Source: a bacterium (GTDB lineage: Bacteria > Elusimicrobiota > Elusimicrobia > Elusimicrobiales > UBA9959). Taken from it: a stretch of DNA of 64,000 bases. Positions 27,915 through 37,524 of this stretch are shown in pieces. The stretch spans positions 62,001 through 126,000 of the forward strand of contig JAJZPL010000003.1 in assembly GCA_021811185.1 (NCBI GenBank). The letters run 5' to 3'. Within the stretch, counting starts at the first letter, position 1. Every line of letters starts with the position of its first letter. Position numbers and translations under genes: made by a program. The notes beneath the pieces were generated by a model that was not told where the DNA came from, did no database searches, and worked only from the letters and a program-made list of their open reading frames with translations.

Positions 27915-27926
27915 GTATAACCGAAA

Positions 27927-28520
27927 ATGAAAGCTTTAACCACCGAACAGAAGAGGGAAAAAGAACTGGAGATATTGCAGGCCGCCACGCGCGTGCTCGC
28001 CGCGGGGGGCTTCGACGCCCTGACGCTGGACCAGGTGGCAAAAGAGACCGGCGTGGCGAAAGGCACGCTGTTCCTTTACTACCGGAACAAGCAGGAACTG
28101 GTGCTGGCGGTCTTCTCGGCTATGGCCGGGACCCTGGGCCGCACCCTGGCGGCCATTACCGCCTCGGGGCTTCCTCCGGAAGAGCTTCTAAAACAAACTA
28201 TTTTAGCCCTGCTGGAACATTTCGACAAGAAACGCGATATCACCGGCTACTCCGGCGGGCTGCCGCTGGCCGGCCCCGGTAAGGAGAAGCTCCGCGCCAG
28301 CTTCGCGGCCAACATGGCGGCCATCGCCGCGGCGCTGAAACTTTGCGCCTCAGGGGGGCTGCTGGAACTGGAAGACCCCCTGTTCTCCGCTTCGGCGCTG
28401 TTCGGCCTCTGCCGCGGCTCCAATTCTTACGCCCGCGCCGCCGGCCGCGGGCTGCCCGTGCAGGAGCGCGCCCGCCGCATTGCCGGCATATTTCTGGACG
28501 GTACAAGGAAGAGATCATGA
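27927..28520 (+). CDS. TetR/AcrR-family transcriptional regulator
   Basis: The 197-residue product has the typical N-terminal helix-turn-helix (about 25-65): AATRVLAAGGFDALTLDQVA, KETGVAKGTLFLYYRNKQEL. A divergent helical ligand-binding domain follows. It is the first gene of an operon with a TolC-like protein and an RND pump (stop/start overlap ATGA at 28517-28520). The natural inference is that it represses the pump operon and is released by a pump substrate. The substrate is unknown. Confidence 0.92.
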   Translation: MKALTTEQKREKELEILQAATRVLAAGGFDALTLDQVAKETGVAKGTLFLYYRNKQELVLAVFSAMAGTLGRTLAAITASGLPPEELLKQTILALLEHFDKKRDITGYSGGLPLAGPGKEKLRASFAANMAAIAAALKLCASGGLLELEDPLFSASALFGLCRGSNSYARAAGRGLPVQERARRIAGIFLDGTRKRS

Positions 28521-29761
28521 AATTATTAACGCTCGCGGTCTTTCTGGCCATCCCCTCCGGGGCGCTGAAGGCGCAGGAATTCTCCACCACCACCATGCGC
28601 CCCATCACGATGGGGGAAACCTACCGGCTGGCCCTGGCTAAAAGCGAAACTCTCGCGCAGCAGGCTGAAGGGATAAAACGGTTCGAGGCCGCCGAAAGCC
28701 TGATCTCCGCCGCCTTCCGCCCGTTCTTCGACCTTAATGCCGCCCAGGGCAAACAGCAGAATTCTCCCTCGTCCACCAAAGCTTTCCTCTCCGGGGGCTA
28801 CAGCCTCTTCTCCGGCATGAGGGATTACATCTCAGCCAAAGCCGCGGCCGCGCAGACCGGCGCCGCCAGGCTGGACCTGGAGCGCGCCCGCCAACAACTT
28901 TACCTTAGTTCCGCCCAGGGATACCTGAACCTCCTTTTAGCCCAGCAGGAAGTCTTCATCCGGCTCGAGCAGATGCGGGTTACCGCCAAACGCATAACCG
29001 AACTTGAGGCCCGCGCCGACATCGGCCGCTCCCGCAAGAGCGAAGTGGTGGCCGCCAAAACCCAGCTCGCGCAGGACCGGGCCAACTACCTCGCCGCCGC
29101 CGCGGCCGAGCGCCTGGCGCAGCAGGCGCTGATGTTCATAACCGGGCTGGATACGGACCTGGCCCCGAAGGAATACGCCGTGTCCAGGGACGCCGCGCTG
29201 GACGAATACCTTAAGCTCGCCCTGCTGCGCCCCGACCTGGCCGCCAGGCGCAGGTCGCTGGAAGCCTACAATTACCTCGCCGACGTGCAGGACCATAACC
29301 TCTGGCCCACCGTGGACCTCTCCGCAAATTACTACGTAGTCCGCCGCCCGCTGCCCAGCCCGGTAGACCGCTGGGACGGCGCCATAGCGCTTAACGTGCC
29401 GCTCTATACCGGCGGCGCGGCGCGGGCGCAGAAAGACTCCGCCTACGCGGCCCGGAGCGCCGCGGCCCTGGAGCTGCGGCTCGTGGAAAGGCAGGCGCTT
29501 ACGGACGTGCGCTCGGCCTACGAGGAGCGCAAGTATTCCCTGCTGCAGACGGTCAGCCTGACGGAGGCCCTGGCGCTGGCCCTTGATAACGCCCGCTACC
29601 AGCAGGAAGATTACAAGCTCGGCCTTGTGACCAACCTCGACGTCCTGAGCGCTCTGAATTCCGTGCTCCAGACCCGCCTGGCGCTTTCCCAGGCCAAGGT
29701 GCAGGAGAACTTCACGCTCATCAAACTTGAGACCGCGGCCGGCCTGGAGGCCAAACAATGA
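28517..29761 (+). CDS. TolC-family outer-membrane efflux protein
   Basis: The 414-residue product has a signal peptide (MKLLTLAVFLAIPSGALKA). Two TolC-type repeats of long helices follow, with segments such as ISAKAAAAQTGAARLDLERA and SALNSVLQTRLALSQAKVQ, and LNVPLYTGGAARAQ marking the second repeat. It would form the trimeric exit duct for the RND pump encoded next, with which it overlaps by four bases. The frame is open far upstream to 28343, but that part lies within the TetR gene and is out of its frame. It is not fused to an adaptor domain. Confidence 0.93.
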   Translation: MKLLTLAVFLAIPSGALKAQEFSTTTMRPITMGETYRLALAKSETLAQQAEGIKRFEAAESLISAAFRPFFDLNAAQGKQQNSPSSTKAFLSGGYSLFSGMRDYISAKAAAAQTGAARLDLERARQQLYLSSAQGYLNLLLAQQEVFIRLEQMRVTAKRITELEARADIGRSRKSEVVAAKTQLAQDRANYLAAAAAERLAQQALMFITGLDTDLAPKEYAVSRDAALDEYLKLALLRPDLAARRRSLEAYNYLADVQDHNLWPTVDLSANYYVVRRPLPSPVDRWDGAIALNVPLYTGGAARAQKDSAYAARSAAALELRLVERQALTDVRSAYEERKYSLLQTVSLTEALALALDNARYQQEDYKLGLVTNLDVLSALNSVLQTRLALSQAKVQENFTLIKLETAAGLEAKQ

Positions 29762-32700
29762 CGCTTTCAGATATTTCCATTAAAAACCCGGTTTTCGCCT
29801 GGATGCTGATGCTCGGCCTTATCGTGTTCGGCTCGATAGGCTTTTTTAATATGGGAATAAGCCAGATGCCGGACGTGGACTACCCGGTGGTCAACGTCTC
29901 GGTCACGCTGGAAGGCGCGGCCCCCGAAGTCGTGGAAACCCAGGTGGCCGACGTGATCGAAGGCGCGGTCATGAGCATCCAGGGGGTAAAAGACGTTTCG
30001 TCGTCGTCCAAGCGCGGCCAGTGCAACGTTACCATAGAGTTCGAACTCGGGCGCGACATCGACGTGGCCATGCAGGAAGTGCAGGCCAAGATCTCCCAGG
30101 CGCAGCACGACCTGCCCCGCGACATAGACCCGCCGAGCATAAGAAAGACCAACCCCGAAGACCAGCCGATAATCCGCGTGGCGCTTACGGGCAGCAGGGA
30201 CCTTAAAGACCTGATGGCCTACGCCAACGATTTCCTCAAGGACAAGTTCACCACCATTTCCGGAGTGGGCGACGTGGACATGGGCGGCTTCGTGGACCCG
30301 AACCTGCGGATCTGGGTGAACACCGACGAGCTCAACGCCAAACAGATCACCGTCCAGGACGTAATCAACACGATCGGCAACCAGCACACCGAAACGCCCG
30401 CCGGCTACATAAGCGCCGGGGACAAGGAACTTAACGTGCGCGTAATGGGAGAGGCCGTCACGCCCCGGCAGTTCGGGGACCTGGTGATAACGGGCCGGGG
30501 CGGGGCCGCCATCTGGAAAACCTTCCGCATAAAGGACGTGGCGCAGGTTGAGGACGGCCTGGACGATATCCGCCGCGTGGCGCATACCAACGGCAAGCTC
30601 TCGGTAGGCCTCGGGATCATGAAGCAGCGCGGCTCCAACGCGGTGGCCGTCGCCAAGGCCGTGCGGGCGCGGGTGGCCGAACTGCAGAAAAGCCTGCCGC
30701 AGGGGATGAACCTTACGGTGGTGAACGATTCCACCCGCTTCATCGAGGAGTCGACGCGCGAACTCAACTTCACGCTGGTCCTCTCGGCGATCCTGACCGG
30801 CGTCGTCTGCTGGCTGTTCCTGGGGTCCTGGTCCTCCACGCTCAACGTGCTGCTGGCCATCCCGACGTCCATTATCGGCGCTTTCCTCATACTGTACTTC
30901 ATGGGGTTCACGCTGAACACCTTTACGCTGCTCGGGCTTTCCCTCGCCATCGGCATAGTGGTGGACGACGCCATCATGGTGCTCGAGAACATCGTGCGCT
31001 ACAACGAGATGGGCTACAGCCGCGTGAAGGCCGCGCTCGTAGGCGCGCGTGAAATAACCTTCCCCGCGATGGCCGCCTCCATAGCCATCCTCGCCATCTT
31101 CGTGCCCGTCATCTTCATGAAAGGCATCATCGGCAAGTTCTTCTTCCAGTTCGGCGTCACCATGTCGGCCGCCGTGCTGCTCTCGCTGCTGGAAGCGCTT
31201 ACCCTCTCGCCGATGCGCTGCTCCCAGTTCGTGGATTCCGGGCGCACCACCGCGATGGGGATCTGGATGGACAAGGCTTTCATTGCAGTGTCCAAGGCCT
31301 ACCGGGAACTGCTGGGAACGCTGCTCGACCACCGCTGGAAGACCATCGGCGCGGCCATGCTGGTGTTCACCGCCTCTCTCGCGATCGCCTTCAAACTCCC
31401 CATGGAGTTCACGCCTTCCCAGGACCAGAGCCAGTTCATGGTGCGCATGCAGACGCCCATCGGGTCGTCCTTCGACTACACCTCCAGGGTGATGGCCAAC
31501 GTCGAGGCCTGGGCGCTGAAGCAGCCAGACGTGGAGCGCTATTTCGCCATAATCGGCGGCGGCGGGGTGAACAGCGGCATGCTTTTCCTGACGCTGAAGC
31601 AGCCCAAGGACCGCGTACCGCTCACAAAAGGCGGCAAAAAGCCCGCCCATCAGGACCTGATGACTTACACGCGCAAAGCCCTCAAGAAGATCGACGGGCT
31701 GGAGCGGATCTCCATCCAGGACCCGTCGCAATCCGGGTTCACGGCCAAGCGCGGCTACCCCGTGGAACTCAGCCTGCGGGGCCCGGACTGGGACAAGCTG
31801 GCGGAGCTGGACCAGGCGCTGATGAAAAAGATGGCGGACTCCGGCAAGATGGTGGACGTGGATACCGACTACCAGTCCGGCATGCCGGAGGTGCAGGTGA
31901 TCCCGGACAGGGAAAAAGCGGCCGCGCGCGGAGTGGACATAGCCTCCATCGGCGAAGCCGTGAACGCCATGATCGGCGGCGTGCGCGTGGGCAAGTTCAC
32001 CAAGAACGGCAAACGCTACGACATCCGGGTGCGGCTTGTCGGCAAAGACCGCCAGACCCCTTCGGACATAGGCAAGATCTGGGTACGCAATAACCGCGGG
32101 GAACTGATACGGCTCTCCGAGGTGATGAAGGTCGTGGAGAAGCCCACGCTGCTCTCGATCTCGCGGCGCAACCGCGAACGCGCCATAGGCATTTTCGCCA
32201 ACCCGGCGCCGGGCGTTTCCCAGGGCGCGGCGCTGGCCGAGGTGCAGAAGGAAGCCCGGGCGCTGCTGCCCGACGGCTACCGCATCGTGCTTTCCGGCAG
32301 CTCACAGACCTTCCAGGATTCCTTCGGCAGCCTGATCACCGCGCTGGTCTTCGGCGTCTTCGTCGCCTACATGGTGCTGGCCTCGCAGTTCAACAGCTTC
32401 ATCCACCCGTTCACGGTGCTGCTGGCGCTGCCGTTCAGTATTACCGGCGCCTTCATCGCCCTGCTCGTGGGGCACCAGTCGCTCAACATCTACAGCATGA
32501 TCGGCATGATCCTGCTGATGGGCATAGTGAAGAAGAACTCCATCCTGCTGGTGGAATTCACCAATACCCGGCGGCGCGACAAGAAGATGAACGTCCGCGA
32601 CGCGCTGCTGGAAGCCTGCCCGATAAGGCTGAGGCCGATCCTGATGACGTCCTTCGCCACCATCGCGGCGGCCATCCCGCCGGCGCTGGGCATAGGCCCC

Positions 32701-32892
32701 GGCGCCGAGACGCGCATCCCGATGGCCCTGGTAGTGATAGGCGGCGTGCTGTTCTCTACGTTCCTGACGCTGCTGGTGGTGCCCTGCGCCTACAGCCTTA
32801 TGGCGCCGCTGGAAAGCGAGCGCCACGCCGAAGCGCTGGAGCAGGCGCTCAAAGAGCTGGGGGAAGCGCCAGCCGGCGATAAACCCTCATGA
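29758..32892 (+). CDS. RND-family multidrug efflux permease (HAE1/AcrB-like)
   Basis: The 1044-residue protein has the full AcrB architecture. There is one N-terminal helix (ISIKNPVFAWMLMLGLIVFG), two large periplasmic loops (about 35-335 and 560-870) and twelve membrane helices. The proton-relay aspartates lie in GIVVDDAIMV (D403, D404) and the GFTLNTFTLLGLSLAIG motif is intact. It should pump hydrophobic compounds using the proton gradient with the TolC protein encoded upstream. A periplasmic adaptor gene (MFP/HlyD type), normally required, is missing from the operon. The flavoprotein gene downstream overlaps by four bases. Confidence 0.95.
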   Translation: MTLSDISIKNPVFAWMLMLGLIVFGSIGFFNMGISQMPDVDYPVVNVSVTLEGAAPEVVETQVADVIEGAVMSIQGVKDVSSSSKRGQCNVTIEFELGRDIDVAMQEVQAKISQAQHDLPRDIDPPSIRKTNPEDQPIIRVALTGSRDLKDLMAYANDFLKDKFTTISGVGDVDMGGFVDPNLRIWVNTDELNAKQITVQDVINTIGNQHTETPAGYISAGDKELNVRVMGEAVTPRQFGDLVITGRGGAAIWKTFRIKDVAQVEDGLDDIRRVAHTNGKLSVGLGIMKQRGSNAVAVAKAVRARVAELQKSLPQGMNLTVVNDSTRFIEESTRELNFTLVLSAILTGVVCWLFLGSWSSTLNVLLAIPTSIIGAFLILYFMGFTLNTFTLLGLSLAIGIVVDDAIMVLENIVRYNEMGYSRVKAALVGAREITFPAMAASIAILAIFVPVIFMKGIIGKFFFQFGVTMSAAVLLSLLEALTLSPMRCSQFVDSGRTTAMGIWMDKAFIAVSKAYRELLGTLLDHRWKTIGAAMLVFTASLAIAFKLPMEFTPSQDQSQFMVRMQTPIGSSFDYTSRVMANVEAWALKQPDVERYFAIIGGGGVNSGMLFLTLKQPKDRVPLTKGGKKPAHQDLMTYTRKALKKIDGLERISIQDPSQSGFTAKRGYPVELSLRGPDWDKLAELDQALMKKMADSGKMVDVDTDYQSGMPEVQVIPDREKAAARGVDIASIGEAVNAMIGGVRVGKFTKNGKRYDIRVRLVGKDRQTPSDIGKIWVRNNRGELIRLSEVMKVVEKPTLLSISRRNRERAIGIFANPAPGVSQGAALAEVQKEARALLPDGYRIVLSGSSQTFQDSFGSLITALVFGVFVAYMVLASQFNSFIHPFTVLLALPFSITGAFIALLVGHQSLNIYSMIGMILLMGIVKKNSILLVEFTNTRRRDKKMNVRDALLEACPIRLRPILMTSFATIAAAIPPALGIGPGAETRIPMALVVIGGVLFSTFLTLLVVPCAYSLMAPLESERHAEALEQALKELGEAPAGDKPS

Positions 32893-34172
32893 ACGGAAGC
32901 AAAGATCAGCCGCGCAGCGCCGAATCCGAGGTCATCGTCGTCGGAGGGGGGCCCGCCGGCCTGATGGCCGCCGGCCGCGCGGCGGAGCTGGGCGCGAAGA
33001 CCGCCCTTGTCGAAAAGAACCTGCACCTCGGCGTAAAGCTGCTGCTGACCGGCGGGGGCAGGTGCAACGTAACCAACAGCGCCGGCCTGAAAGAGTTCGT
33101 GGCGGCCTTCGGCGGGAACGGGAAATTCCTATACCGCGCTTTCACCGTTTTCTCGAACAAGCGCCTGGTGGAGTTCCTGGGCGCGCGCCATGTGCCCGTG
33201 CGCACCGACCCCGACGGCAAGATCTTCCCGGCGGACGACAAAGCCCGCAGCGTGCTGACCGCGCTGGACGGCTACCTGAGACGCCATAACGCCGAGGTCT
33301 CGTTCGGCCGGAAGGTTACGGGGATCCTTACCCGCGAGGGCAAAGAAGTAGAGGGGGTAAGGCTGGCGGACGGAGGGGTACTGCGCGCGAAGAAAGTAGT
33401 GGTGGCGGCGGGCGGCCTGTCCTACCCTAAGACCGGTTCCACCGGCGACGGCTACGCCCTGGCGCGGAAGATGGGCCACACGATAACGGCGCTCAGGCCG
33501 GGACTCACCGCCCTGGAATCGGACGAACCTTTTATAAAGGACCTGCAGGGCCTGCCGCTGCGGAACGTCACGATCAGGATCCTGGTGAACGGGAAGACGG
33601 CCGCGGCGGAAGACGGCGACCTGATGTTCACCCATTTCGGAGTTTCCGGGCCGAAGCTGCTGGTGCTCAGCGGCATAGCCTCGGACGCGCTGGAAGTTGC
33701 GGGAAACAAGGTGGAACTCTCCCTGGACCTGATGCCGGGACTCAAACCCGAGGAACTGGCCGCGGAGATACAGAAGTACTTCTCGGAAAACGGCGCCAAG
33801 ATATTTTCCAGCTATCTGAAAGCCGCGCTGCCGGATTCCCTCGCCAGGGTGTTCGGCGAGCGCTGCGGCGTGGACCGCTCCAGGCAGTGCGCTTGCATTA
33901 CCGGGCCGGAGCGCAAAAAGATCGCGTCCCTGCTGGGCGATTTCAGGATACATATCACCCGGCCCCGCCCGATCCAGGAGGCCACCGTTACGCGCGGGGG
34001 GATAAGCCTGGACGAGGTGGACCCGCGGACGATGGAATCCCGGCTGGTGAAAGGGCTGTATTTCTGCGGGGAAGTGCTGGACCTCGACGGCATCACCGGG
34101 GGCTTCAACCTGCAGGAAGCCTTCTCCACCGGCTACCTGGCCGGCCAGTGCGCGGCCGAAGCCCTGAAGTAA
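32889..34172 (+). CDS. HI0933-type FAD-dependent flavoprotein (paralogue 2)
   Basis: The 427-residue product starts with an FAD-binding VIVVGGGPAGLMAA (about 15-28). It has LLLTGGGRCNVTN, the second nucleotide motif DLMFTHFGVSGPKLL and the C-terminal GEVLDLDGITGGFNLQEA. It is a homologue of the 24468 gene, of the BaiN/HI0933 family. It overlaps the end of the RND gene (ATGA), so it is co-expressed with the pump. That coupling is unusual and could mean that it modifies a pumped compound, although simple read-through is possible. It converges with the next gene, two bases from its stop. Confidence 0.9.
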   Translation: MNGSKDQPRSAESEVIVVGGGPAGLMAAGRAAELGAKTALVEKNLHLGVKLLLTGGGRCNVTNSAGLKEFVAAFGGNGKFLYRAFTVFSNKRLVEFLGARHVPVRTDPDGKIFPADDKARSVLTALDGYLRRHNAEVSFGRKVTGILTREGKEVEGVRLADGGVLRAKKVVVAAGGLSYPKTGSTGDGYALARKMGHTITALRPGLTALESDEPFIKDLQGLPLRNVTIRILVNGKTAAAEDGDLMFTHFGVSGPKLLVLSGIASDALEVAGNKVELSLDLMPGLKPEELAAEIQKYFSENGAKIFSSYLKAALPDSLARVFGERCGVDRSRQCACITGPERKKIASLLGDFRIHITRPRPIQEATVTRGGISLDEVDPRTMESRLVKGLYFCGEVLDLDGITGGFNLQEAFSTGYLAGQCAAEALK

Positions 34173-34174
34173 CT

Positions 34175-35014
34175 TTATTTCTTTAACGCTTTTTTAAGGA
34201 ACTCCACCAGCCGGGGGCCGTTGGCCTCGCGCTGGGAGTAGAAGGCGTCTATATGGCCGTAAGGAACGGCCAGGAATTCCTTGGGCGGCCTGGCGGCGTC
34301 GTAGAGTTTCCGGCCCTGGCTGAAAGGGACGGTCCGGTCGGTTTCGGAATGGATGAAAAGCTTGGGGCAGGTTATGCCGGCGATATAGTCCGACGGGGAA
34401 TGGCGGCCGCTCACGGTCACCCAGGGCAGCCAGGCCAGCGGCCAGGTCCACCAGCGCTCCCTTAAGACCGCCGAGCCTACGCCCTTGTAGGAATAAAAAG
34501 CCCCTTCCAGCACCAGCGCCGCCGGCTTGAAACCCGACTCGCCTATCGCCGCCACGGCGACAGCCCCGCCCAGGCTCTGCCCGAAAACTATTATCTTATC
34601 CGCTTCCGCGCCCGGCAGCTTCCTGGCCTGCTCCAGCGCCGCCCTGGCGTCCAGCACCAGCCCGTCCAGCGTGGGTTTCCCGCCCGAAGCCCCGTACCCG
34701 CGGTAGTCGAGGATAAAAACGTTGAAGCCTTCCTTCGCAAGCCAGGCCGAAAAAGGGAAATGCGAGGTCATGTTCTGGGCGTTGCCGTGGAAATGAACGA
34801 TGGTCCCGAGGGCGGTGCCGCTGGAGGGGAAGAACAGCCCGGTCAGGTCCGTGCCGTCCTCCGACCTGAATTTTATAACCTCGTATTTAAGCCCCGAGTC
34901 AGCCGGATCGGCGAAGACCCCTTTGGAAGGCTGGAAGAACAAATGCGTGCAGCCCGTCAGCGACAGGGCCGCCATCACGGGGAAAAGTGTTTTTACTTTT
35001 TTAAGAATGCCCAC
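34175..35014 (-). CDS. Alpha/beta-hydrolase lipoprotein
   Basis: The 279-residue product has a lipobox (LTGC, Cys22) and an alpha/beta-hydrolase fold of the BEM46/YfhR kind. The catalytic triad is S147 in GQSLGG, D226 in HSETDRTVPF and H254 in VPYGHIDAF. The oxyanion region HFHGNAQN is also clear. The start is GTG with a GGAGG seven bases before it. Being lipid-anchored, it probably acts in the periplasm. Substrate unknown. It lies downstream of the DUF4105 gene with 24 bases between, so the two are probably co-transcribed. Confidence 0.88.
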   Translation of the reverse strand: MGILKKVKTLFPVMAALSLTGCTHLFFQPSKGVFADPADSGLKYEVIKFRSEDGTDLTGLFFPSSGTALGTIVHFHGNAQNMTSHFPFSAWLAKEGFNVFILDYRGYGASGGKPTLDGLVLDARAALEQARKLPGAEADKIIVFGQSLGGAVAVAAIGESGFKPAALVLEGAFYSYKGVGSAVLRERWWTWPLAWLPWVTVSGRHSPSDYIAGITCPKLFIHSETDRTVPFSQGRKLYDAARPPKEFLAVPYGHIDAFYSQREANGPRLVEFLKKALKK

Positions 35015-35038
35015 CTCTGATCCTCCGGCAGTTCTTTC

Positions 35039-36970
35039 CTACGGCGGGAATACGAATTGGTGGAAATAGATGCCGGCCTCTTTGACCTTGCCGCGCCAGC
35101 CGTATTCCACGCGGACCGCGGTGTTCCGCTCGAGCCTGAACGAAGCCGCCGCCGAGCCTGCCCAGAGCGGCCGGGTGTCGCCCAGCGCGTAGCTTATGTA
35201 CCTGGCCTCGGCCAGGAACCTGAACGCGCCCCGCTCGGCCAGCACGCCGGCCTTCAGGCCCGCGCCGGCGCGCCAAGCGGCGTTAAGCGCCGGGCCGAAA
35301 GCGCTGTCCGCCTCGGCCATAACGTACCAGACCTGGCGCAGCGGCCCGGCCGCTTCAACGGCCAGCCCGGACCCGGCGTTCATCGCCCACACGGCGGCCC
35401 TGCCGTCCTGGCGGCCGGTCTCATCGGCCTGTTCCAGCCCCGCGTTGATCTCCCAGGAGGGTCGGCGCACCCAGCTGTCCCAGGGGTTAAGGCTTATCAC
35501 CCGCGCGAGCCGGGCCTCTTTAAGGAACAGCCTGTTATAGCTCTTATCGTAGCGCAGCCGCAGGCCGCCCATCTCCAGGGCGGCGTCCGGCAGGTAGCCG
35601 GCCGGGTCGTCCAGCAGGTCCTGCAGGGCGAAGCGCGCCCGCAGTTCGTAAGCCGGCCCGCGTTCGAGCGAGACCAGGCCCGCGCCCAGCCTCAGGCTCT
35701 CGTGGCCGGCCGTAACCGGCTCCGGCCTCGCCGGGCCGCCGGAAAAAGTGACCTGTTGGCCGAGCGAGGCCCGGACCGCCAGCAGCGGGTCGGTGCGGTT
35801 ATCGAGTTCGGCCTTGCCGATGCGCCTGGCGTAGAAGCGCCAGCTGAGGTAATCCACCGCCGCTTCCAGCACCGCGGCTTTGGCCGCGGGGTTGGCGTTT
35901 TCGAGCTTTTTAAGTTCCGCCGCCTGGCCGCCGCGCGCGAGTTCCAGTACCGAGGTCCTCTGGCCTTCGGAAAGCTGCGACCTTTTCCACTCCACGGTCT
36001 TCCACAATGAAGGGCGCCAGCCGGGCGCGGCCGGGGGGGAAGCGGCTATTACGGCCTTGGCCGTGTCCGACGGGATCACCCACAGGCGGAACCGGCGCGA
36101 GAGTTGCATTTCGGGCTTCACGATATCCAGCAGCGGCAGCAGCTGCCAGGAGCAGTTCCTCGTGAAGAAAAGGTAAGGGAAGGAAGCCTTGCCAAGTTCC
36201 CAGCCGTGGCGCAGCAGTCGGTCTATTTCCTCCGGCGTAAGGCTTAGCGGGAATTCCCACAGGTCGCGGTTCTCCAGGTTGTGGTATTCCTGGATCTTCA
36301 GGTAATAGGGTATCGTAGAGAACTGGCCGGGATAGGCGCCCACCAGCCCCTTGAGGGCGAAGAACAAACCGCTGTCCTTATCCGTGGTGGCGGCGTAATT
36401 GATGGTGTAGTCCAGCAGGTCCGCGCCGGCGGCGCCGCGCTTATGGAGGCGCAGGAAGGTGTGCCCGTAAAGCGTGGAAGGATTGTTAAGATAGCCGGCG
36501 GCGAAGATTAGGCTGACCGATTCCACGTCCAGCCCGGCCTTCCACTCCTCGAAGTCCGTGCAGGCTCGCGGCGGGAATTCCGCCGGGCTCAGCCCCAGCT
36601 TGCCCTTTAGCCAGCGGTAGCGCTCGGGGAAGCGGCATTCGGGGCTGGCGTTAGCGTCGGGCCCTTCGAAGAACAGGCCGTCCACGGCGGCTTCGAGCTC
36701 AAGCCTCGGGCTTATGCGCCCCCACTTTGACAGGAAAAAGTTCGGATTTACCGACGGACTGTGGTAGTCCCCGCCGGCCAGGTTCTTCTCGTAATACAGC
36801 AGCTTGAGCCAGTAAGGGTCTTTCCAGGCTTCCGCGGCGGCCTGGCGCAGGCCGAGGCGGCGCAGTTCCTGTTCCGGCGAGAGGGCGCGGGCGAAAGACG
36901 GAACGAGCAGGAGGAGGGCGAAAAGAAAACGGACCGGAGGTGTTACCCGCCCGGTCCGGTCTTCTTTCAT
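35039..36970 (-). CDS. Exported DUF4105 (Lnb-like) protein with C-terminal barrel-like region
   Basis: The 643-residue product has a signal peptide (VRFLFALLLLVPSFARA) and a DUF4105 region at about 130-330, with SLIFAAGYLNNPSTLYGHTF, FFALKGLVGAYPGQFSTIPY and FLFFTRNCSWQLLPLLD. A C-terminal part (about 400-643) of alternating aromatic strands resembles an outer-membrane barrel. DUF4105 is related to papain-like amidases or peptidases of uncertain substrate; the conserved H170 and C-containing NCSWQ are candidates for an active site. The frame is open further upstream to 37477, but that part belongs to the neighbouring gene's other frame. A terminator-like hairpin overlaps its first codons. Confidence 0.8.
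   Translation of the reverse strand: MKEDRTGRVTPPVRFLFALLLLVPSFARALSPEQELRRLGLRQAAAEAWKDPYWLKLLYYEKNLAGGDYHSPSVNPNFFLSKWGRISPRLELEAAVDGLFFEGPDANASPECRFPERYRWLKGKLGLSPAEFPPRACTDFEEWKAGLDVESVSLIFAAGYLNNPSTLYGHTFLRLHKRGAAGADLLDYTINYAATTDKDSGLFFALKGLVGAYPGQFSTIPYYLKIQEYHNLENRDLWEFPLSLTPEEIDRLLRHGWELGKASFPYLFFTRNCSWQLLPLLDIVKPEMQLSRRFRLWVIPSDTAKAVIAASPPAAPGWRPSLWKTVEWKRSQLSEGQRTSVLELARGGQAAELKKLENANPAAKAAVLEAAVDYLSWRFYARRIGKAELDNRTDPLLAVRASLGQQVTFSGGPARPEPVTAGHESLRLGAGLVSLERGPAYELRARFALQDLLDDPAGYLPDAALEMGGLRLRYDKSYNRLFLKEARLARVISLNPWDSWVRRPSWEINAGLEQADETGRQDGRAAVWAMNAGSGLAVEAAGPLRQVWYVMAEADSAFGPALNAAWRAGAGLKAGVLAERGAFRFLAEARYISYALGDTRPLWAGSAAASFRLERNTAVRVEYGWRGKVKEAGIYFHQFVFPP
36920..36958 (-). 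terminator. Terminator-like hairpin inside the start of the DUF4105 gene
   Basis: On the minus strand, CGGACCGG (36951-36958) pairs with CCGGTCCG (36930-36937) around 13 bases, followed by TTTTCTTTT. It would end transcripts from the DUF3015 gene, but it lies 12 codons into the DUF4105 coding sequence, so it may act as an attenuator between the two genes. Confidence 0.55.
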
Positions 36971-36984
36971 CTCTGTATTACCGT

Positions 36985-37434
<450 letters not shown>

Positions 37435-37524
37435 TCTTATAGTTCTCCCCTAACTGATTGTATTTCTTCAACCGCAATTCTGCAAATTAAGCGGGCCCGC
37501 TGTCAATTTCCCGCTCGGGAGCGC

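Noticed and set aside
28343-28516. A 58-residue extension of the TolC protein
   Set aside because: It overlaps the TetR gene in another frame and would place arginine-rich sequence before a clear signal peptide.
29767-31731. A 654-codon antisense frame inside the RND permease gene
   Set aside because: It is entirely inside a gene with perfect family match; its composition is rich in H, G, R and V, typical of antisense shadows.
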